This document shows, piece by piece, positions 36,851-51,051 of a DNA stretch of 64,000 bases. Positions within the stretch are counted from its first letter, which is position 1. Each line of letters starts with the position of its first letter. Made by a program: the position numbers and the translations under genes. The stretch covers positions 17,988,892-18,052,891 of the forward strand of contig NC_037638.1 in assembly GCF_003254395.2 (NCBI RefSeq). The letters are read 5' to 3'. The DNA comes from Apis mellifera. Taxonomy: Eukaryota; Arthropoda; Insecta; Hymenoptera; Apidae. Under the pieces are notes generated by a model. It was not told where the DNA came from. It saw only the letters and a list, made by a program, of their open reading frames with translations, and did not search any database.

Positions 36851-37645
36851 ACGATCTTTAATCATTGAATATTCAATCTTGAATATTTCTCCTCTGTGTC
36901 TTTCTCTCTCTCTCTAGAAAAGTTGAGAATTATAATTGAAAAATTCATTCGAGATAATTTTCGCTGTGATACCTGCATCTGGAATCTTTATTTATTTTTT
37001 ACTCAATCAAGGAAAATACAGGATTTGTATTTCGACGAGGGGGATTAACGATTTTTAATCATTTCTTGAATATTTTTCCTCTGCGTCTTTCTCTCTCTCT
37101 CTCTCTAGAAAAGTTGAGAATTATAATTGAAAAGTTTATTCGAGACAATTTTCGCTGTGATACCTGCATCTGGAATCTTTATTTATTTTTTATTTAAGCA
37201 GCAAGGAAAATACAGGGTTTGTATTTCGACGAGGGAGATTAACGATTTTTAATCATTTTATTCATTTCTTGAATATTTCTCCTCTGTGTCTTTTTTCCTC
37301 TCTCTAGAAAAATTGAGATTTACAATTGAAAAGTTTATTCGAGATAATAATTTTCGCGTGGATGTGATACCTGCATCTGGAATCTTTATTTATTTTTTAT
37401 TCGATCAAGCAACAAGGAAAATACAAGTTTTTCGACGAGGGAGATTAACGCCAATCTTTAATCATTTCTTGAATATTTCTCCTCTGTGTCCTTCTCTCTC
37501 TCTCTCTCTCTCTAGAAAAGTTGAGAATTATAATTGAAAAGTTCATTCAAGACAATTTTCGCGTGGATGTGATACTTGCATCTGGAATCTTTATTTATTT
37601 TTTATTCAATCAAGCAACAAGGAGGAGATTAACGCCAATTTTTCT
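36851..37645. repeat. tandem repeat, 4 copies of about 184-206 bp
   Basis: Copies start near 36851, 37047, 37241 and 37447 at AACGAT/AACGCC followed by TTTAATCATT. Each contains CTCCTCTGTGTC or a variant, a CT run ending TCTAGAAAA, TTGAGA(A/T)T, GATAC(C/T)(T)GCATCTGGAATC, TTTATTTATTTTTTA, and a TTCGACGAGG end. The last copy lacks part of the end. Copies 3 and 4 have extra GTGGAT. Confidence 0.92.
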
Positions 37646-40600
37646 TTCGGATCTTTCTCGGGGGAAAGGGTGGAGAAGGAAAAAAATTTGCGAGGATCGA
37701 ATGGAGCCGTGTCAAAAATTTCCTACTTTTTGTCGCGTGATTTATTAGTCAACCGGTGAAGGGGGTACGGTGAAATTCTCGACTGATGTTATTAGAAAAG
37801 TTTAAAGAAGTTGGCCCGCAAGTTTATACGGTTTCCACGGCTCGAGAGAAGCCGCTCGAGATTTCGTGCTGTTTTAACAAGTTGGAGGACGAACGCGGGA
37901 GAATAGGGGGTTTGTTTTCTCAGCCACCGTCAAAACCAGTTTTCTAATTTAAATCGTGAACAACCTTTGGAAGGCATCCTGTTAAGTTGTTTCATCGTGA
38001 ACACTGTTTCTTCAAGGGGAGATCAAATCCTTTATTTTTCTTTTTTTTTTTTTTATTTTCCGCTCGTACTGCAATTTATATTGCAGTTTCTTGATTTTAA
38101 ACGAAAGGAAACCAGACGAATTCTCTCTCTTTTACGTGTATAAAATTTTTACCATACATTTCCTTGCTTTTTCAAAGCGTTTTTTAATTTGTTGATCGTG
38201 AAAATTGAGATTCATCCTATATAGAAGAAAAAAATGTATCGTGGAATTAATTATTAAATCCTTAATCAATATTATAATGACACAGACACTTATTAACAAA
38301 AATTAAGGAATAAATTAAAACTGTTCACGAATTTTATTTCTCATTAACCAAGATTAACGTTGAAATTAAAAATGCATAGATCAAGTAAAAATAAAAAAAT
38401 ATAAAGAGATTCGCGAACGATTATTAGTTTATTCCTTAACTTTTCTTCACGTTATTATAGATTGTATGATTAAATTGAACTAGTTGAAAATGTTCACGTA
38501 CCGTCTCTCCCTCAAAAATCTTTTTCAAATTGAAAGAATCGAAGGAAAGGAATTCTTTCGGAATGGTCAGCAACAACAATCGGAATCCGATCTATCCAAC
38601 ATCGCCTCAAAAATTACATTTTCGAATCGGATCGGATACTTTTATTCCTTCGGTGTGGTAACCCAATCAAATAGCTCCCAGTCTTCCAATCTTCAGCCGC
38701 GAATTTCTTCCGAACAGTTATTTTTCGCGAGGCTCGCGAGACCGATACAACAAATCTTTATTCGATCCATTCGATCTCGCGGGACAGAACATCCCAGAAC
38801 TCCATCGAAAGAACAAGTTGAAACTCGGTCGGACACAAATGACCACCACGATCGTCCAACACATTTCCCCCGGAAATTGATTCGCGAAATTTAAAGCGAT
38901 AACACCTGTTGTGCTTTAAATTTTCACCAACTTTTCCTTCTTTCTCCTGAATGAATTCCTGAATGAAATTTTTTCCCAACATTTTGTCATCCCTGGCGTG
39001 GAAGAAGTAGTAAAACAAGTTCTGTTGTTGGAGCCAGCTTGGAAACTTCGTCAAGTTGGCAAATCAGGAACAACCATTTCAAAGATAAAAATGTGTCGAA
39101 TAAAAAATTGTGTTAAACACAATCTTATGATTATCTTTATACGAAACTTTGGTTCGAATCATGATTTTTATTGCGACGAGTGTACCTTCTTTTTGAGTTA
39201 TTCAATGATTCAATCGATGTCGAGATGTAGGATGATGATTCGTGAGTTTCTGTTATCGATATTTATTCTGATGGGTTCTGTTACATAATTGAACATTAAA
39301 AATTTGTAATTTGTATTTAAATAATTGAGATTCGTACATATGTATAATAAATTTCTTTCGAAAATGTTGAATTCTTGAATAGAAAATTTAGAGATTTGCA
39401 ATATTTGGATATATCTTGTATTCAAGAACTGAATGTGCACAGAGATTTTGTTAAACTGTTTAACTTACTTCACTTGTTTGACTCGAATGATTTTCTTATT
39501 TTATTTATTACGTCATGGCTGCCTCACTCTTGGTTAAATTCGCTCTTTCTTCTTTTCAAACGTTAGTTAAATTTCCTCATTTCTTCTACGAGTGTACGTA
39601 ATTCTTGTGCCAACTTCCTCAAAGAGCAACGTTACGTCATTAAAAAAGTTCAGTAACAGGCATCGCGAAATAGAAAGGCCGAACGTAACGACTTTTATTC
39701 GAAATAAAAAAGAGAAAGAAGAAAAACTCTACCTTTTAATTCCATTTCGTTTTTTTTCTTCAAAATTCTTATTCAAACTTCTCCTTTCAAACACATTCGA
39801 AACATCCATACAAGCCTCTTCTTATCTATATAAACAAAAAAATTACATTTATTTCAGGAAAATAACGAGAGATACATACAATTTTCCGCAATTACGAAAC
39901 GTTTTAAACGATCAGATTGTATCCGTTATTATACAACCGCCGGATAATATTTAACACTCGTTCACGACGATTTGCATGCAATCGTATCTCGACGCATTGT
40001 TCAAATTTTAAAAACGGGACCCCGCTTCCACAATTATCCCGCTTTGGTTCACGGTCCATCACATGCGAAATTTACGAGCCGTATAAATGAACAAGAGGAT
40101 TTCCTCCCCACATCGTTCGTTCCCACATATTGCGCGACGCGGGTGCGGGTGCTCTCCACACACGCCACACCTGAAAAATATTCGTTAATTAAACAGTTTA
40201 AGCGCGGGGAGGAAAGAACGGAAATTTTCCATTAATTTCCATCGCCGTTCATCGAGTGTTTTTCCATCTCGCCGAAGAAAGCAAGTCGAGAGACCCTCCT
40301 CGGTGTTCCCAACGATCATCAATTTTTAATCACGACTCCTCGATACTTCGACAACTCTTCAACGGATAACTCGTGAAACTTTTCCAATACCCTTTACATC
40401 CCGCGGTACACCGATAAATCATTCTCTTTCCCGCGGAAAAAAATTCGATTTTCGAGAGGGAAGAATGATGTCATTTTAAATGATCGTTTCCAATACGTGC
40501 AATGGAATTATATTAATCTCGCTAATAGCCCTGCTGAATTCGATTCCGAAATAGAAGAAGCTTCCACGACTCTTCCAAATTCCCTTTAATATTCGAAATG

Positions 40601-41855
40601 TAATTCTTCAGCATGGAGATTTTTTATTTTTATTTGTTAAAAGATTACTTACTCTTACAATGCGCATCGATAATTTAAATATTGTTCCTTTCTTCTATCG
40701 TAGCAATTCCGTTTTCTTAATTTTGAAAAATTATTTCGATATAAATCGAAGGGATGAATAATTATAATTGGCACGAAAGAAGAATGGTTCAATGTTATTT
40801 AATAATACAACAAGTTCGATTTTCTTTGCCTCGATGGCAATGATTACAACGATCATTGTTATTCCATTAAAAAAAGAGAGAGAGAGAGGCTCGAACTTAA
40901 TTTCTTCTATGGCGAAGTTTCACGATGTCGCCCGTGATTAACAATCCATGCTTCGCAACAGAGTTGCTGGAAATATCGTTCCTCTTCCGCTTCTTCTTTT
41001 TAAAGTAAGTGTCGTTGAGGTTTCTTGATTAATCACAGTTGCCGTGTTAGAAGAATGGGACCGTGTCCAAGCTTGATTCCGCGGCTAGATGATATATTTT
41101 CGTTTCTTATTTCTCTCACCACAACTTTTTAATGAATTAAATTATTGAATTTAATTCCCCATTTTTTCAACCATCTCTTAAAAGACAATCGAATAATTCG
41201 ATGTAAGAGTTTTCGCTTAATTTAACTATTTAAACACCTACCTTTTATTCCTTGTGTATTACATACACTATGGCGTTTCAAGTCTAAGTAAAAAAATATT
41301 CACGAAACTTTATCGTCCTTCTAAACCAATCCTTTACTCAATGTTTCGATTATCCGATAAAATTCACAAATCTTCGCTAATTTGCAGAAAAGAAATTCTT
41401 AAACAATTTCCAAAATCTCTATTCCAAAATTCATACTTTCATTATCGCCTTTCATGCTTCTAATCATCCTCCCTTAATCCTTCCCTTAATCCTTATTTTG
41501 CGAGAGAATCGAACGATTCACAAACTTCTGCTGTCCATCCTGTTCCAAAAGTTCCAAGGAGAGGACTCTGGAGAGGAGGAGGACGCGTCTCACCGATACG
41601 TTCCACGAATTAAAGAGAGATCGATCCTCGAATCGGTCACAGATTATCGTTAAAACACTCCGCGAGAGATGAATTATTCACACGAGTCCCTCGTTTCACG
41701 CTCGATGAACGTTTATAACGCGAGGACGGACGGACGGGAACTGCGCACATCGCCTTCGATTATCGCGTAGTAGAAATGTTGATGTTTTGGTTTCGCTCGC
41801 TTCCACCACGTGTGTCGAGTACGCTTTGTTTCCATTTCTTTCGTTTCGTTTCTAT

Positions 41856-42027
41856 CGAGATTCTTGGAAACCGATTACAATATTGTGTCCATTCGAGATT
41901 CTTCTAAGAAGCCGGTGACAATATTGTATCTATTCGAGATTCTTGGAAGGCAGTGACAATGTTAATAGTTAATCGAGATTCTTGGAAGGCAGTGACAATA
42001 TTGTATCTATTCGAGATTCTTGGAACG
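41856..42027. repeat. tandem repeat, about 4 copies of 40-45 bp
   Basis: TCGAGATTCTTGGAA or a close variant, followed by GTGACAATATTGTATCTAT, recurs four times with small differences. It ends at a fifth partial ATTCTTGGAA. Confidence 0.85.
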
Positions 42028-45000
42028 GAATGATATCATATTTACGTCGAATTCGTATGGAATGGAAATCGTGTATAAGGTGTTTACCTTATAATAAAAA
42101 AAGTAACGAAAAACATACCAGATTGTTGGAAACTCATTTACAATACGGAGAAGTAAGAAGAAAATTACATTCTTTTTCAAAATTTATTTACGTTTGTAAA
42201 ACAATCCTCTATCTTTCTTCAATTTCAAGAAATATTATTCCACTTCAAAACGCGATCGAATATACTTTTTACCGCAAGGATTGCATCTCTCGTTACTCGA
42301 TTCTTTCCACGAAGCAATTTTCCCAAAAACTAATCCTTCTCGCCTATCATCAATCACGCCTTGTTCCCGATTAATTTCGGCCGGAATCGATGAGAGCGAT
42401 AAAAAGACCAAGGGGGAACGAACAAACAGCGTTCGAAATTAAGTTCTTAATTAAACAACCTTGGATTCCCGGCCAGCCATCGTTGTCGCCTGTTGGAAAA
42501 GGGGAAGGGGGTGGGGGAGGAGGGGATTGGACACACCCCGTGAAGAAGACGAGAAACTCTTGACCAAATTCGCCCTGCGGAGAGATCTAATTTCGCTTGT
42601 GTCGGCCGTTGCTGCACGTGTAATGGTAAATCTGAGTTTCGTCTAATGAATATATTGTATATATATATCTCGAAAAAAAAAAAAAAATAAATCTTTCTCT
42701 AATTAGAATAATCCTCCTTGTTCCCTTGAAATCCGTTAAAACACTTCCATTTTTTTCTTCCATGTAATTATATCGAATTTGCATCAAGATATTTTTTCCT
42801 CGGGGATGAAATTAATGAATGACAAACGTTCATTTTCATCGATTCGAATGAAGAAAAAACAAATTAATCCAACAACGAATTGTTTCAATGTTTCTCGTTT
42901 TTGTAAAAATGATAACGAAACGTTCGATATTATTAATAATCTTGGATATCGCTAGGATAAAATATTCTTGGATATTCGTGGTTGAAATTATTTTCGTAGA
43001 AAATTTAGTCAAATTTGTGACGACGATCTCTTCATATTTTTACGGCTCTCCACATTTTTATTTTATTACAGTTTATTGTACTCGTACCAGTTTTTCCTCC
43101 CCCTCCCTGATTTTTAGTCAAATAAACGGAAGTGACTTTCAACGGGTCTTTATGAAAATACGAAGGATCTATTATAAAAGAAGGTCGCAAGAAAGGGTTG
43201 GGAAATTATCTCATAATGCTGCGCGCTAGATGAATAATTATCGTGCCGCGGATTTTTATGCATTTTATGAGAAATTTAAATGTACGTATCTGAAAATCCC
43301 AAGAATAAATTTTAATATAGCGTTATAAAATACGTAAAAATAATCTGAAATGAAAATGAATATTGTGATTCATTGTTTAAATTACATTCCCTGAAAATGG
43401 CTTACGCAATTAAAAGAAACCCCTTTAACAAAATCAATTGAACAACTTTTATTTGTAATATTTTATTTACTCAATTGATCTATCAACCGAAACAATAAGG
43501 AAACAAGTCATTTTCAAAGGCGAAATAATTTATATCGATCGACTTCCTCATCTCTCTGAATAAAATTTTTTTTATAATTACACCAATTTGCATATACAAA
43601 TATCCACACGATTCTTAATCAAAACATATTCTTCCATGTTCTTTCGAATTATCAATTGTTTATTCGAAACACGTTTTCTCATCAAGACTCGAGCAATTTT
43701 AATTCTATTCTGACTTTTTTCCTCGCAAAGAGAACGGTTAAAACTGAAAAATAATCGTTCCATGCAAGAGAAGGAGGAAATAGATTTTTCTCGGGTTTCA
43801 AGACATGGCTCCAGTGTCTCCAGTGTCGCGTAAAAATTCTAAACGCGGCCGGGCCACAGTTCAATTTGCACTCGCGACTTCTTGCCGTTGTTTGTGTTAC
43901 ACGTTCCCTAATTAAACGCGATATTTGAGTTTGTCCTTTGTGCAGAGTTTCGTCTTACCATCGGGCCCCGAGAAAAGAGGTAGAAGCAAAACGTTTCGAA
44001 GAAATCTAATTTCACCTGGGAGCCCCCCAACCGTAGGGACGAAAATTGCGAAACGCAAGTCCACTCCCTTTACGGTTTATTGGAACGAGTTTGATAAGAT
44101 TTTTAAGAAAAATTCAAATTTATTTTTACGGGACACTGAAATTCTCCATTTCCCTTGCGAAGCAACTTTCGTCGGAAAAATTAGAAGATCTTCAAACTTT
44201 CCAATTTCTCTCTCACGAAATTTCATGATCAAAAATTAAAAAATACCTCGAGTACGAATTCTGAAAAAAGAAACTTTCGTTCCATCGAATAGAAATCATT
44301 GGTTTGTTTGAATTTCGATTCAATTGTAATTTCTTTCGCGAAGAAAAATTCGGAAGCAACGAAGCACAAATCAATCAATTTTTTCACTGAAATTTCGTCT
44401 AATTATGGTGAAATCGAAAATGCACACAGCGGTGAAAGTTGTCTCACGTGCGTGTTTTATGGTGGATATCGAGTAGATCGGGCAAAAAACCGGCTTTTTG
44501 TCGAAGCGAATAACGATAGAGCCGCTTTTATCCTCGCACGACCCTCACGTACGTCTTTCTCCCTTTATTTCCGCGGTGAAGTGTCTTATAAACTTTCCGT
44601 CTTCTGCGGGATTCGTTCGTGCCGAGTGCAAAGTCCCATTCGATTCAACGTATACTCGAGAAATTTATGGATAAGTTGCTCCATGTTCCCCTGCTTGAAA
44701 GACGTATACGTAAGTTTGGATATTTCCCCGACTTTGAAGGAAAAATTCGTTTTAGTTTTTGCCATTGTTTAACGTAGATACGGATATCGATGCGTGGAAA
44801 GTAATATTTCGTGCATCCTCAGTTAAACAAATTTCATGAAATGCATTATTCGAAATAAGAATGTTAAATTAATGTAATTCCTTCGAAAGTTTCGTAGAAT
44901 TTCTCTCATCGCGTAAAGGAGATAAAGGATTGAATTATAATTGAATTTTAAGAATGGAAAAAATAAGAAATTCTTATTGTATGGAAATTCGTAAATTCTT

Positions 45001-45376
45001 TCATATTTTTGTTAATATAATTTTCGACGGGTTGAGAAGGAAGGAAAGTGTAACCGCGAATAACGAGCCTAAACGAACGATCATTAAAACAAACGGCTGC
45101 AATTAATCCCAAGACCGGTCATTTATCAATCCGACTAGCTCGCCCATTAAAATCCCCTCGATTCCTCGGTTAACTTTATATACACGTGACTGGGAAATCG
45201 ACCATCGCTACTTCCACCCTCAACACTCGAATTAACCATGAAACGATCACCGATAATTGCATCAAACGCTCTCCAAAATCTCTTTCCAACACCATCAAAC
45301 CATCCCATATATAATTCCATCAAATTCAATCATTTCGTTTCATCTGATCATCTCGAACACTGAAGCCACTCTAAAC

Positions 45377-45394
45377 AAAAAAAAAAAAAAAAAA
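45377..45394. repeat. poly-A run
   Basis: Eighteen consecutive A on the plus strand followed by GAAAGAAGG. No retroelement body was recognised beside it. Confidence 0.8.
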
Positions 45395-48300
45395 GAAAGA
45401 AGGAAAGGAAAGAGAATTAGACGCGAGAAAGGTAAAGTAAAGTTGGTGAAAGCAATACATTTCCAAGAAATTCGTTCACCGTAAAAACGTTAAGATCTGG
45501 TCGTGGAAAAAAAGAACTTCCGGCCAATGGGCGGAAACTTGGCTAATTCCTCGACGACTCGAAACGTCGTTATCCAAGTTATCTTACGGACAGGTGGAGG
45601 TGCCGTGTGCCTAAGTTTCCGCTTCTATAATTGGCAGTGGCAGAGACAGAAGGGGTTGCCGTCCAACTATTGTGTAATACCGCGAGACTCATCCTATTAA
45701 TCCAATATGTAACGTGCTGATGATAATCGATGCTCGAGTTTCGATGTTCGAGAACTAGTGGATCTCTCAGATATGAAATTGAACGAATTCGATGAAATTT
45801 CTTCTTCAAATTGTTGGAAAACGCTCGATCTTCTCTTTTTCTCTCTCTTTGTTATCTATGATACTCTTGAATTTTGAAGAAGTTTTAATTTTACTTCCAA
45901 ATTTTCAACTTCGTACATATCTATTGAACTTTGACCAAACTGAGTATCGATACGATGGTAACAGTTCTACGAGAATGCTTAGATTTGTCGATTCAACTCT
46001 GTATCTCGTGGTTAGTCAAAATTGCTTGAATTAAATCGATACGAGCTTCCTTCTTCATATAATCTTATTTCCTCGAGCTCGAAGTAATTTGAAAGCATTT
46101 CTTCAAGCCTTTCTCTTATAGAAATATATATCAAATATATCGAACGTGATTTCGAACAAGTTTGACTAATCAGAACTCGAACACGAAAGCTCAAGAGTTC
46201 AGAACATTCCGAAACGACGAAAATGATATTCGGCTCGAAATGGATCGGTAAGAACGAATCTCTCTGCCGTTTCGACGTAAAGTACTACTCGCCGTTGCGG
46301 CCAACGCAATCCATCACGTCTGAACGCGGATCTACGTCCGCTACTTTCGCTGTTTTTCACCGGATCGACCGGCAAACCGACCGACTTTCATCACCGAATG
46401 TTTTGCACAACGCGTCCATCCACCATTTCCTTCTCCTTCTCTCTTCCTCTTTTCGCCTCTTTCCACGCGTAAAGACCATTTTCCAGAATTTCTGATCGCC
46501 TTGAAAATAAGTATTTCGCGTGAGAATTGACTTTTTCTTCGCTCGAAGGTAAAACGCAAGTTCTGAGACAAATTGCTGTCGAGAATCTATGTCCAAGGCT
46601 GGATTCGTATTCATTGTTCCTCTTATAGGTTTTAGTTATGGATATGGATATACGATGTAGATGCTCGAGAATTTAATTTATCGTTTGAAAGTGAATTGCA
46701 ACGAATGCAAGATTAACAAATCCGAATGAACTTCTTTTGCAGTGTGATTTCCTCGTTATTTATTTATTCACGTTCTCTTTTGTAGAAGAAATATCTAGGC
46801 TTAGGTCTTTAAATTTCGAAATCCAGGGGAAAATAATTGAAAATAGATTCTAATTGGCGGATTAATTGACTATACACGCCGTGAACAAACATTTTCTTCA
46901 TTTAATTTCGCATTCTTACGTGTTCAATTTAACCCGAAATTGACTCGATTGAACTCGTTTCTACAGTAATATCCTCTCGAGCAATATCCTCGAATTGTGT
47001 TAAAGGAAAAAGAGCGCTTCGACATAGACGGTCGAAACAAAAAGCTGACCCATTTGAATTTTTGGAAAAACCGCACCGTCGACGAGCCAACCGTTGAATC
47101 CCTGCATTCCCTCCGGCATAGACGAAACACCGAATCTTCTGTGTCGACTGCTGTGTGTCCTTTTCTCCCTTTTTTCCTTTTTCCTTTATTTTCTTTTTTT
47201 TTTATCATGTTTTTAATAATATTCCACTGTATGCATGACGACACGTACAAGAAAATATCCGACATTTCTTTTTTCACGGTTTAACATAGCGAGTTTAAAT
47301 GTACAGAGATTTGTTAAATTTAATTCGACGAAATGAAATGCAAATAAAATTCCATCCCATTCCTCTTCTGTTCAAATTTTACCTTAAAAATAATTCTCAG
47401 TTTTACTTTTTTCCTAACCTTTGTTGTTTTTACTTATTTTTTTTCTTCTTTACTTTTTGATATTGATTTTTATTTTTATTTTTATTTTCCTCCTTTCCTT
47501 TAAATTCCAAATGCGATCCTTGGAACGTTTGATACGAGTCCAATCAAATCTAGTCGTCCGTATATTGTTAGATTTACTGGAAAGGCTCTCTCTGTTTCGT
47601 GTACCTTGCAACAGGGATTTCATTCTTTGGCTTGCGCTTAATAAACACGTGGCCCCGCTTCAGGACAATCCCGAAACTTGTTATTAAAATACACGCAGCG
47701 CAGGAAAGTTTAATGAAGCTCTCTCTGTATGAAAATTCACAAAAAAAAGAAAAAAAAAGAAAAGAAAAAAAATGCAATATAAAAGTTGCTCGAACAGAAA
47801 GACAGAAAGGTTGGCATCTATAAAGAATACGCGGCTCGTGATTAAATTGTGACGAATTAAAACAAATTTTTTTTGGCTCGAGCGATACGTTTCGAGTGTT
47901 ATTTCTCCGATGTTTGCAAAATATTTCAAAAATGAATTGTATCCGTTACCGAAAGTTACGATAAATATCGATAAAAAGTTATCTCGCGCGTCGATATTCT
48001 GTTATTTATTCGTGTCGTTTGAAATTTTTTTCTAATTTTATGGAAATATGTTTATACCAACTGGCTCGCGTGAAGCATATACGTGAAATATGGAAATATT
48101 TGTATTATTTATAAGAATTATTTGATGCGCTCGAAACTTTTTTTTTTTTTTTACTCTGTAAAATTATTATTTTTTTTTTTTTCATCTGCGAATTTATATT
48201 ATGTAACGCATTTCATGTAACAAAATTCAGCTTTAAATTATCGCTCGCGCATTAAATATTGCAATAATTGCACAGTGGCCTGGTTTTAAATTTATCTTAC

Positions 48301-49076
48301 GCCGCAGTGGAATTACATCGCATGTACGATCAGGCGTCCGATTCTTCTTCACTGAGAATAATTTGTCAATTGATAATTAATAATTGTGAAAAATATAGGG
48401 ATAAACAAAACGTTCAACAAAAATATACATTTCGTGTTTAAATAGTTCTCGCACAATTTCCAATTCAACGGAATAATCAACCAACTAATACATGCATGAA
48501 ATTCAAACAACAACTTTATTCATATACAACCCTTGTTATTATTATATACGAAAATTTATCGGTACTGATGTCTGCTCTAACTCGCAAAATTTCTCGAATA
48601 AATTTGCCCAGCTATTTAAAATTCTCTTTATCTTGCAAAATATCTGATCAAACAATATCCAAATCCCATTTTCTTCTCCCCTCCTCAAAAAATCAACCTT
48701 TCTTTATAAAATATTCCTTCGTGTGTACACACTTTTCTTTACGAATACGATCTTCTTACACAAAATTGTTGGCTAAATTTTCATATTCTTCCTCAAATAG
48801 ATACTGAAAGATAAGCTTTTCGAAAATATCCAAAGTCGATTATTAGATTTCGCGGATCTTATCCTCTGACGAAAGCAGCTGTGCTCAACGAATGGAACTT
48901 CCGTTTCGCAGTGGCGCTATTTTTTGGGGGCAAAATCGGATCGATCTGCGTTTTATAATGAAATTTCCAAGATCACATTAGATTCACCAGACCATACGTA
49001 AGAGAAAGAGATTCAGATACGAATAAAATATGCTCCACATCGAGAATTGCTATGATTCTTGAAGAACAGTTTTGTA

Positions 49077-49520
49077 CGTATTTTTAAAAACGTAATAGTA
49101 GATTGTTTCTTTAATTTTAAAACGGTAAGAAAAAGAGGGATAAGAATAATAATAGGAAGTTATTTGGCGGTGCATGTTAATCGTAGGGAGAACGAGTAAA
49201 CGAGTACAAAATGGAGATTGTGCTGTTGGAATATTATGTGAAAAAAAGCTACACGTTTTTTTAAAGTAGGTGGTAGTAATTTGATCCTGTAATTTTAATT
49301 TTAAAGAAGATAATAGGGGATGAAAAGTAGTATGGATTTTTTTGATGGTACATATTAATTGCGGGAAACGAGATTAAGAAACGGAGATTACGTTAAAATA
49401 TCACACGTGAAAAAGTTACACGTTTTTCAGGGATGTCAGCTGATGTTCCAATTTTAATGTTAAAAAAAGATGGAAAAGAGAGGAATGAAAAAATATGGAA
49501 TTTTTTCGACGCACGTTAAT
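49077..49520. repeat. degenerate tandem repeat, about 2.5 copies of 175-180 bp
   Basis: Recurring elements in order are CTACACGTTTTT / TTACACGTTTTT, TTTTAATTTTAAA(A/G), an AG-rich stretch, GGTGCATGTTAAT / GGTACATATTAAT / GACGCACGTTAAT, and TGCGGGAAACGAG-like. The copies are quite diverged. Confidence 0.7.
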
Positions 49521-51033
49521 TGCGACATTTCAAAAAATTCTATATTCTCATTTTACAACGTTTATCGCCTCTCGAGCATCTTTTAAATAAATAATAATTA
49601 TCAGAATGGACTTAGAAAAATTAATAATCCCTCCACCATTAGGAAAAGGTTGATATAATTGGATAATAATCGGATAAATAGCTTCATCGACCACGATTTT
49701 CTTCCACTCTTATCGAAATTAAAAAAATATAGCCTCATCCTAATTATTCTACGTTTAATTTCATAATTTGCTCAATGAATACTAGAAACAGTATTCTTAA
49801 AAAAAATTTCAAAAAAATTGTCCCAAAAGAATCATATCTTGCAAGATAATATTTGTTACTTATTGTTCCCTTTGTTTCCAAGGGAAACATTTCTCAATAA
49901 TTTTCCACCAGGTATCGATGGAACACCTGGATATTCTCTTGGAATATCTTCCAGAAACCGACGATGATGTTAATCGTCGCCAAGTCCAAAGAATCCCACT
50001 GAACGGTAGTCCTCGAATTCTTTTTGTTCGAGGATAAAAGATAAAGTAAGGAATAAAAGAAATCTTGACACAAACGAATATCCACGATCGTCGATCCAAA
50101 TTTCGAAGGAAGCACACGTTGCGTCTTTAATCCTCGAGTTCCGACATCATCATCATCCGTTCCGATTATCCTAATCGTGAAAGGTGTGTGTTTGTGTATG
50201 TGTGTGTACCACGTATCCAAAAGGAAAGATATAGAACACCCTTGTTCTTTATTCTATTACGCGCCCCTCAGTTGTTCGGGAAGAAAAGAACATCCAAGGT
50301 AAGTCCTTTCAGCGGTTGCCCTGGGGCGTCCCCGTCTCCGCCATTATTCCAACAACATTACACCGAGGAGCGACGCCTTAAAGAGCCGCGTAAATACGAG
50401 GCAGATATAAATTTCCATTTGTCTCGAATACAGCGTGCATCGCACGCCCGAGGACAACTCTATTTCGCCTTCTCTTTCCAGTAATTTTATCCCGAAAATC
50501 GTCTCCTGCTTGGCGGCCAACAGTTTTTGAAAATTGGATGTTTCAGTCAGATACCTTCTTTCCAGGATCTTTCAAAGGATGCAGAATTTTGTTGTTGAAA
50601 GGAATATTTTTTTTTGTTGATTTAATTTAAGATGGAGAAGTTTCTTCTCCCGTGTTGTTAGAATTTTTAGAAACGAATGGAGACTTTGGAACATTTTTTG
50701 GCCGATCTTTAAGATCTCTTCGAGGAATTTATAACAGCATCAAAGATGTTTGTGATAAGATCAAGAGATTTGTTTCTTCTTTACAAAATCTCGAAAAAAA
50801 GAAAAAGAAAACAAATCTTCTTTCTTAATCCAATTAAAAATTTTCAATTTAAACGATCCAACTTTAAATGGAACCGACAAAAAAGAATTTCGCGAATAAT
50901 ATGAAAACTACTTCGTTATTCCAAAACACATTCCTACTTTATAACATAAAGGATCATTTAGAAGTTTAGGACTCGAGAAGAGATCAACTTTTCCAATATA
51001 AATTTTCACCGGAATGGAAGGGACAAGAAGGAG

Positions 51034-51051
51034 AGCAGCAGCAGCAGCAGC
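51034..51051. repeat. AGC trinucleotide microsatellite
   Basis: Six AGC units on the plus strand, not in a recognisable coding frame. Confidence 0.85.
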
